In this document: piece by piece, positions 22,828 through 24,975 of the stretch
Layout of the letters: every line of letters starts with the position of its first letter
Position numbering within the stretch: the first letter of the stretch is position 1
Assembly (NCBI GenBank): GCA_050288085.1
Contig: JBNKDD010000052.1
Coordinates: 1 to 24,975, forward strand
DNA from: JBNKDD01 sp050288085
GTDB lineage: Bacteria > Chloroflexota > Anaerolineae > Aggregatilineales > UBA3940
Direction of reading: 5' to 3'
Length of the DNA: 24,975 nt
Notes under the pieces: generated by a model
Database searches by the model: none
What the model was told of the DNA's origin: nothing
The model's input: only the letters and a program-made list of their open reading frames with translations
Translations under genes and position numbers: made by a program

Positions 22828-23535
22828 TTGACCCGCCTGACACCTGCTATTATTATCTCGCGGATTATTGTGCTGCTGGTTGCTATGGCCGTGCATGAAT
22901 ATGCTCATGCTTATGTGTCCTATCGCATGGGGGATACAACGGCCAAAGATCAGGGCAAGATGGCCCTTGATCCTCGTGTAAACATCGATTGGAGAGGGTT
23001 TGCCATTGGCGTTATAACCGGATATGGCATCCTGGGATCGGCTCCGGTCAATGCCCACCGGATGAGCAAGCCACTTTTAGGCCGCCTGCTGGCAACATTG
23101 GCCGGGCCGGTAGCCAATTTGCTGTTGGCTGTAGTCTTCGCCATTCCATTCCGGCTCTTCCCCAGATTGGGCGACATTGCCATAAGTTCATGGTGTTCAT
23201 TCGGCCAGGGAAGCTTTTTAAAATGCCTCCTTCACTTCCCAGCCCAGATCATGCTCCAGATGGTCTGGCTGAACGTCGTGCTGTTTGTCCTCAACTTGCT
23301 GCCCTTTTACCCACTTGATGGGTGGCATATCGTGCATTCGATACTCCCTACCCGGCAGGCTGTATGGTGGGAACGCAATCGTCAAAACAGCACCTTTGCA
23401 TTGATCGGCCTGGCCGTGCTGTCCTTCCTGGCCGAAGACCTGATCCGATTCAGTGCCGCGCTGAGATATTTGAACCTGGTAAACTGGCTGGTTGACAGCC
23501 CCAGTGCATTTATCATGCGGCTTCTGATCCGCTAG
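22828..23535 (+). CDS. Site-2-protease-like M50 zinc metalloprotease
   Basis: This 235-residue polytopic membrane protein cleaves substrates within the membrane if it behaves like its family. The zinc and catalytic motif HEYAH is at residues 23-27 (His23, Glu24, His27) inside the first helix. The third ligand is Asp164 in NLLPFYPLDGW. About five to six helices are predicted and there is no PDZ domain, as in the short S2P-like group often found in Chloroflexota and Firmicutes. The start is TTG at 22828 with AAGGAG eight bases upstream. A close paralogue follows after five bases. Substrates are unknown, and neither an anti-sigma factor nor a sigma factor is visible. Confidence 0.88.
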   Translation: MTRLTPAIIISRIIVLLVAMAVHEYAHAYVSYRMGDTTAKDQGKMALDPRVNIDWRGFAIGVITGYGILGSAPVNAHRMSKPLLGRLLATLAGPVANLLLAVVFAIPFRLFPRLGDIAISSWCSFGQGSFLKCLLHFPAQIMLQMVWLNVVLFVLNLLPFYPLDGWHIVHSILPTRQAVWWERNRQNSTFALIGLAVLSFLAEDLIRFSAALRYLNLVNWLVDSPSAFIMRLLIR

Positions 23536-23540
23536 CCCAT

Positions 23541-24194
23541 ATGCTAACCACCGTCCCCGCCAACCTGATTTCACGGGCAGTCGTGCTGTTGATCGCGATT
23601 AGCGTGCATCAAATCGCCCATGCCTTGATTGCAAGGTGGACAGGCAGCAAAGCCCCGCTCTTGACGGTCGATCCGCGTACCAACATAGACGGCCTGGGGC
23701 TGGTCGCCGGGGTGCTGACCGGCTATCCGATTCCCGGCCCGGCTCCGATTGAACAGACCGACTCGGCGCGGGCGCGTTGGCTGGCGATCCTGGCCGGGCC
23801 GCTGGCAAATCTATTCCTGGCAGCAGGGGCGGCGGTTCCCTTCCGCCTCGGCTGGCTATCTTACGTCCCCCTTCCCATCAACGCATTCCTGCCGTCGATT
23901 ACCAATCTTCTGTACGACATGATCTGGTTAAACATCATCATGGCGATCATCAGCCTGATCCCGCTCTATCCGTTGGATGGCTGGTTGGCCGCTTTATGGC
24001 TGCTCCCCGACCGGCTGAAGCGTCACGAACGGCACAGCCAATACATCCTGTATGCGCTGGTAGGAATACCGGTTGTGCTGTCAATCCTGGGGCCAGTCTT
24101 AAAGCCGGAGGCGTTGATTTACAGGCTTAACGTGCTGCTGTTTGTGATACTCGAACCGGGCTTCGAAATGGTTCGATGGTTGCTGGGGGTTTGA
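23541..24194 (+). CDS. M50-family paralogue with Glu-to-Gln active-site change (predicted pseudoprotease)
   Basis: This 217-residue membrane protein is a paralogue of the preceding gene. Both share SRxVVLLxAxxVH, a DPRxNIDxxG block, LAGPxANLxLA and YPLDGW. The metal motif reads HQIAH: His23 and His27 are kept, but the catalytic Glu24 is Gln (codon CAA). The third ligand Asp146 remains, while the usual Asn before it (NLLP) is Ser (SLIP). It should therefore still fold and perhaps bind zinc but lack proteolysis. The frame is intact and the gene is tightly packed, with TGATG overlap with the HD gene, so it is not an obvious pseudogene. ATG 23541 is the first good start. Confidence 0.82.
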   Translation: MLTTVPANLISRAVVLLIAISVHQIAHALIARWTGSKAPLLTVDPRTNIDGLGLVAGVLTGYPIPGPAPIEQTDSARARWLAILAGPLANLFLAAGAAVPFRLGWLSYVPLPINAFLPSITNLLYDMIWLNIIMAIISLIPLYPLDGWLAALWLLPDRLKRHERHSQYILYALVGIPVVLSILGPVLKPEALIYRLNVLLFVILEPGFEMVRWLLGV

Positions 24195-24733
24195 TGGCCG
24201 GTCACTTAGAACGATTCAGGCGGCGGATGGGACAGGGCCTCCGGGCGCTGACGGCTTTCAGCCGCCCGATTGATTACGCGCTGGTTGAATCGATCCTCAG
24301 CCCTGACCTGACCACCCTGTTTAAACGGATGCGGCAGAGTGAGCAAGAACACAGCATCCGCGTGATGCAAACTCTTCGATCACAGGGGCATGATCAGCCC
24401 GATCTGATGGTAGCCGCCCTGCTGCATGACGTGGGCAAATCGCGCTGCCCGTTTACGTTGTTCGACCGGGTGCTGATCGTGTTGGTGGGTCGGCTGCTGA
24501 GCTGGAACCTGATCTGGCACTGGGGCAAAAAAGGTGAGCCGCACGGCTGGCGGCGTCCTTTTGTAGTGTCCGTCCAGCATCCGGCCTGGTCAGCCGAAGA
24601 TATGGCCGCCGCCGGTGCATCCCCGCTCGCCGTGACACTCGCCCGCCAGCACCAGAACAAACTCGGCCACCCGCCCCAAAGCGAGGAAGAGCGTCTGTTG
24701 GTACTATTGCAAAAAGCCGACAATTTGAATTAA
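24194..24733 (+). CDS. HD-domain protein (putative metal-dependent phosphohydrolase)
   Basis: This 179-residue protein has an HD fold: His53 in EHSIRVMQTL, then ALLHDVGKS with His78-Asp79, and later His residues in VQHPAW and RQHQNK. HD proteins usually hydrolyse phosphate esters of nucleotides. The substrate here is unknown. A hydrophobic stretch (FDRVLIVLVGRLLSWNLIW) lies between the HD motif and the last His residues and could associate with membrane. The ATG at 24194 overlaps the preceding TGA stop (TGATG), so it is coupled to the pseudo-M50 gene. An in-frame start at 24176 lies inside that gene and is less likely. Confidence 0.78.
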   Translation: MAGHLERFRRRMGQGLRALTAFSRPIDYALVESILSPDLTTLFKRMRQSEQEHSIRVMQTLRSQGHDQPDLMVAALLHDVGKSRCPFTLFDRVLIVLVGRLLSWNLIWHWGKKGEPHGWRRPFVVSVQHPAWSAEDMAAAGASPLAVTLARQHQNKLGHPPQSEEERLLVLLQKADNLN

Positions 24734-24744
24734 GAACGTACATC

Positions 24745-24772
24745 GTAGGGGCGCTTCGTGAAGCGCCCCTAC
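24745..24772. repeat. 13-bp perfect hairpin after the HD gene (REP-like, possible terminator)
   Basis: GTAGGGGCGCTTC and its exact reverse complement are separated by two bases, starting 12 bases after the HD stop. A T5 run follows about ten bases after the stem, too far for a good intrinsic terminator. The sequence type is a common dispersed palindrome in related genomes as I recall. Its form matches other palindromes here. Confidence 0.7.
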
Positions 24773-24809
24773 AAACGACGGTTTTTAAAATATAGTTAGG
24801 GATGGGGAC

Positions 24810-24975
24810 ATGCCAGACTTAAACGACTCTCTCGATAAGCTGTTAAACGGAACAACACCCGACTCAGATTATGATCGCGGGGTACGTGATACGCTGCACC
24901 TGCTTGGCCTGCTAAACGATAACGCCCGCCCATCGGGCGAAGTCTCCGCGATGATCCTCAACAGCCTCCGCGCCC
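24810..24975 (+). CDS. N-terminus of an unidentified protein (runs off the window)
   Basis: ATG 24810, preceded by an AGGGA-type ribosome binding site, opens a frame that stays open for 55 codons to the window end. It begins MPDLNDSLDKLLNG, is acidic and helical, and shows no membrane segment or motif I recognise. It follows the HD gene but lies beyond the strong hairpin at 24745, so cotranscription is uncertain. An overlapping ATG at 24802 is out of frame and stops at once. Confidence 0.6.
   Translation, partial: MPDLNDSLDKLLNGTTPDSDYDRGVRDTLHLLGLLNDNARPSGEVSAMILNSLRA

Overview
The window looks like a chromosomal segment of an anaerobic member of the Chloroflexota, probably Anaerolineae-like. 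This is inferred from protein character and gene order, not from a database search. The clues are a division/cell-wall block in the order ftsW-murG-cvpA-murC-murB, a MurG G-loop with Gly in place of the usual His, a ferredoxin-dependent indolepyruvate oxidoreductase, a DUF711 protein, an RNase J and short S2P-type proteases. Stop codons follow the standard bacterial code. TTG and GTG starts are frequent. No rRNA, tRNA, CRISPR array or complete insertion sequence was seen.

Layout. (1) 46-5518, minus strand: peptidoglycan precursor and division operon ftsW > murG > CvpA-family > murC > murB. (2) 5519-5752: a palindrome-rich gap holding a MITE-like element with 11-bp inverted ends and a 5-bp direct repeat. 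(3) 5753-7871, minus: an MFS exporter of the fosmidomycin-resistance type followed by a patatin-like lipase. (4) 8054-10000, plus: an orphan two-GAF histidine kinase. (5) 10035-13576, minus: a membrane SGNH/AlgX-like protein and a CPA2 antiporter with a TrkA/RCK tail. (6) 13755-16911, plus: iorA-iorB and a translationally coupled 4Fe-4S reductase-like gene interrupted by one in-frame TGA. (7) 16912-17532: about 620 bases without a gene, holding a strong hairpin, a second MITE-like element, a near-consensus promoter and a structured RNase J leader. (8) 17533-19155, plus: RNase J, closed by a bidirectional terminator. (9) 19237-22685, minus: SpoU-type RNA methyltransferase, YhhN-like membrane protein, DUF711 protein and a small cyclic-nucleotide-binding protein. 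(10) 22828-24975, plus: an S2P-type M50 protease, a paralogue with the catalytic Glu changed to Gln, an HD-domain protein and the start of an unidentified gene.

How the parts work together. The mur/fts block makes and polymerises lipid II. IorAB oxidises aryl-pyruvates and reduces ferredoxin, which suits amino-acid fermentation, and the coupled Fe-S gene was probably part of that redox unit. RNase J sits behind its own promoter and a roughly 200-nt leader. The most unusual items are the tandem active/pseudo-M50 pair, the in-frame TGA at 16561, the two MITE-like elements, the RNase J leader, and a family of intergenic palindromes of the form GTNGGG...CCCNAC. No wholly new multi-gene system is evident. 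The M50/pseudo-M50/HD operon is the best candidate for an undescribed function.
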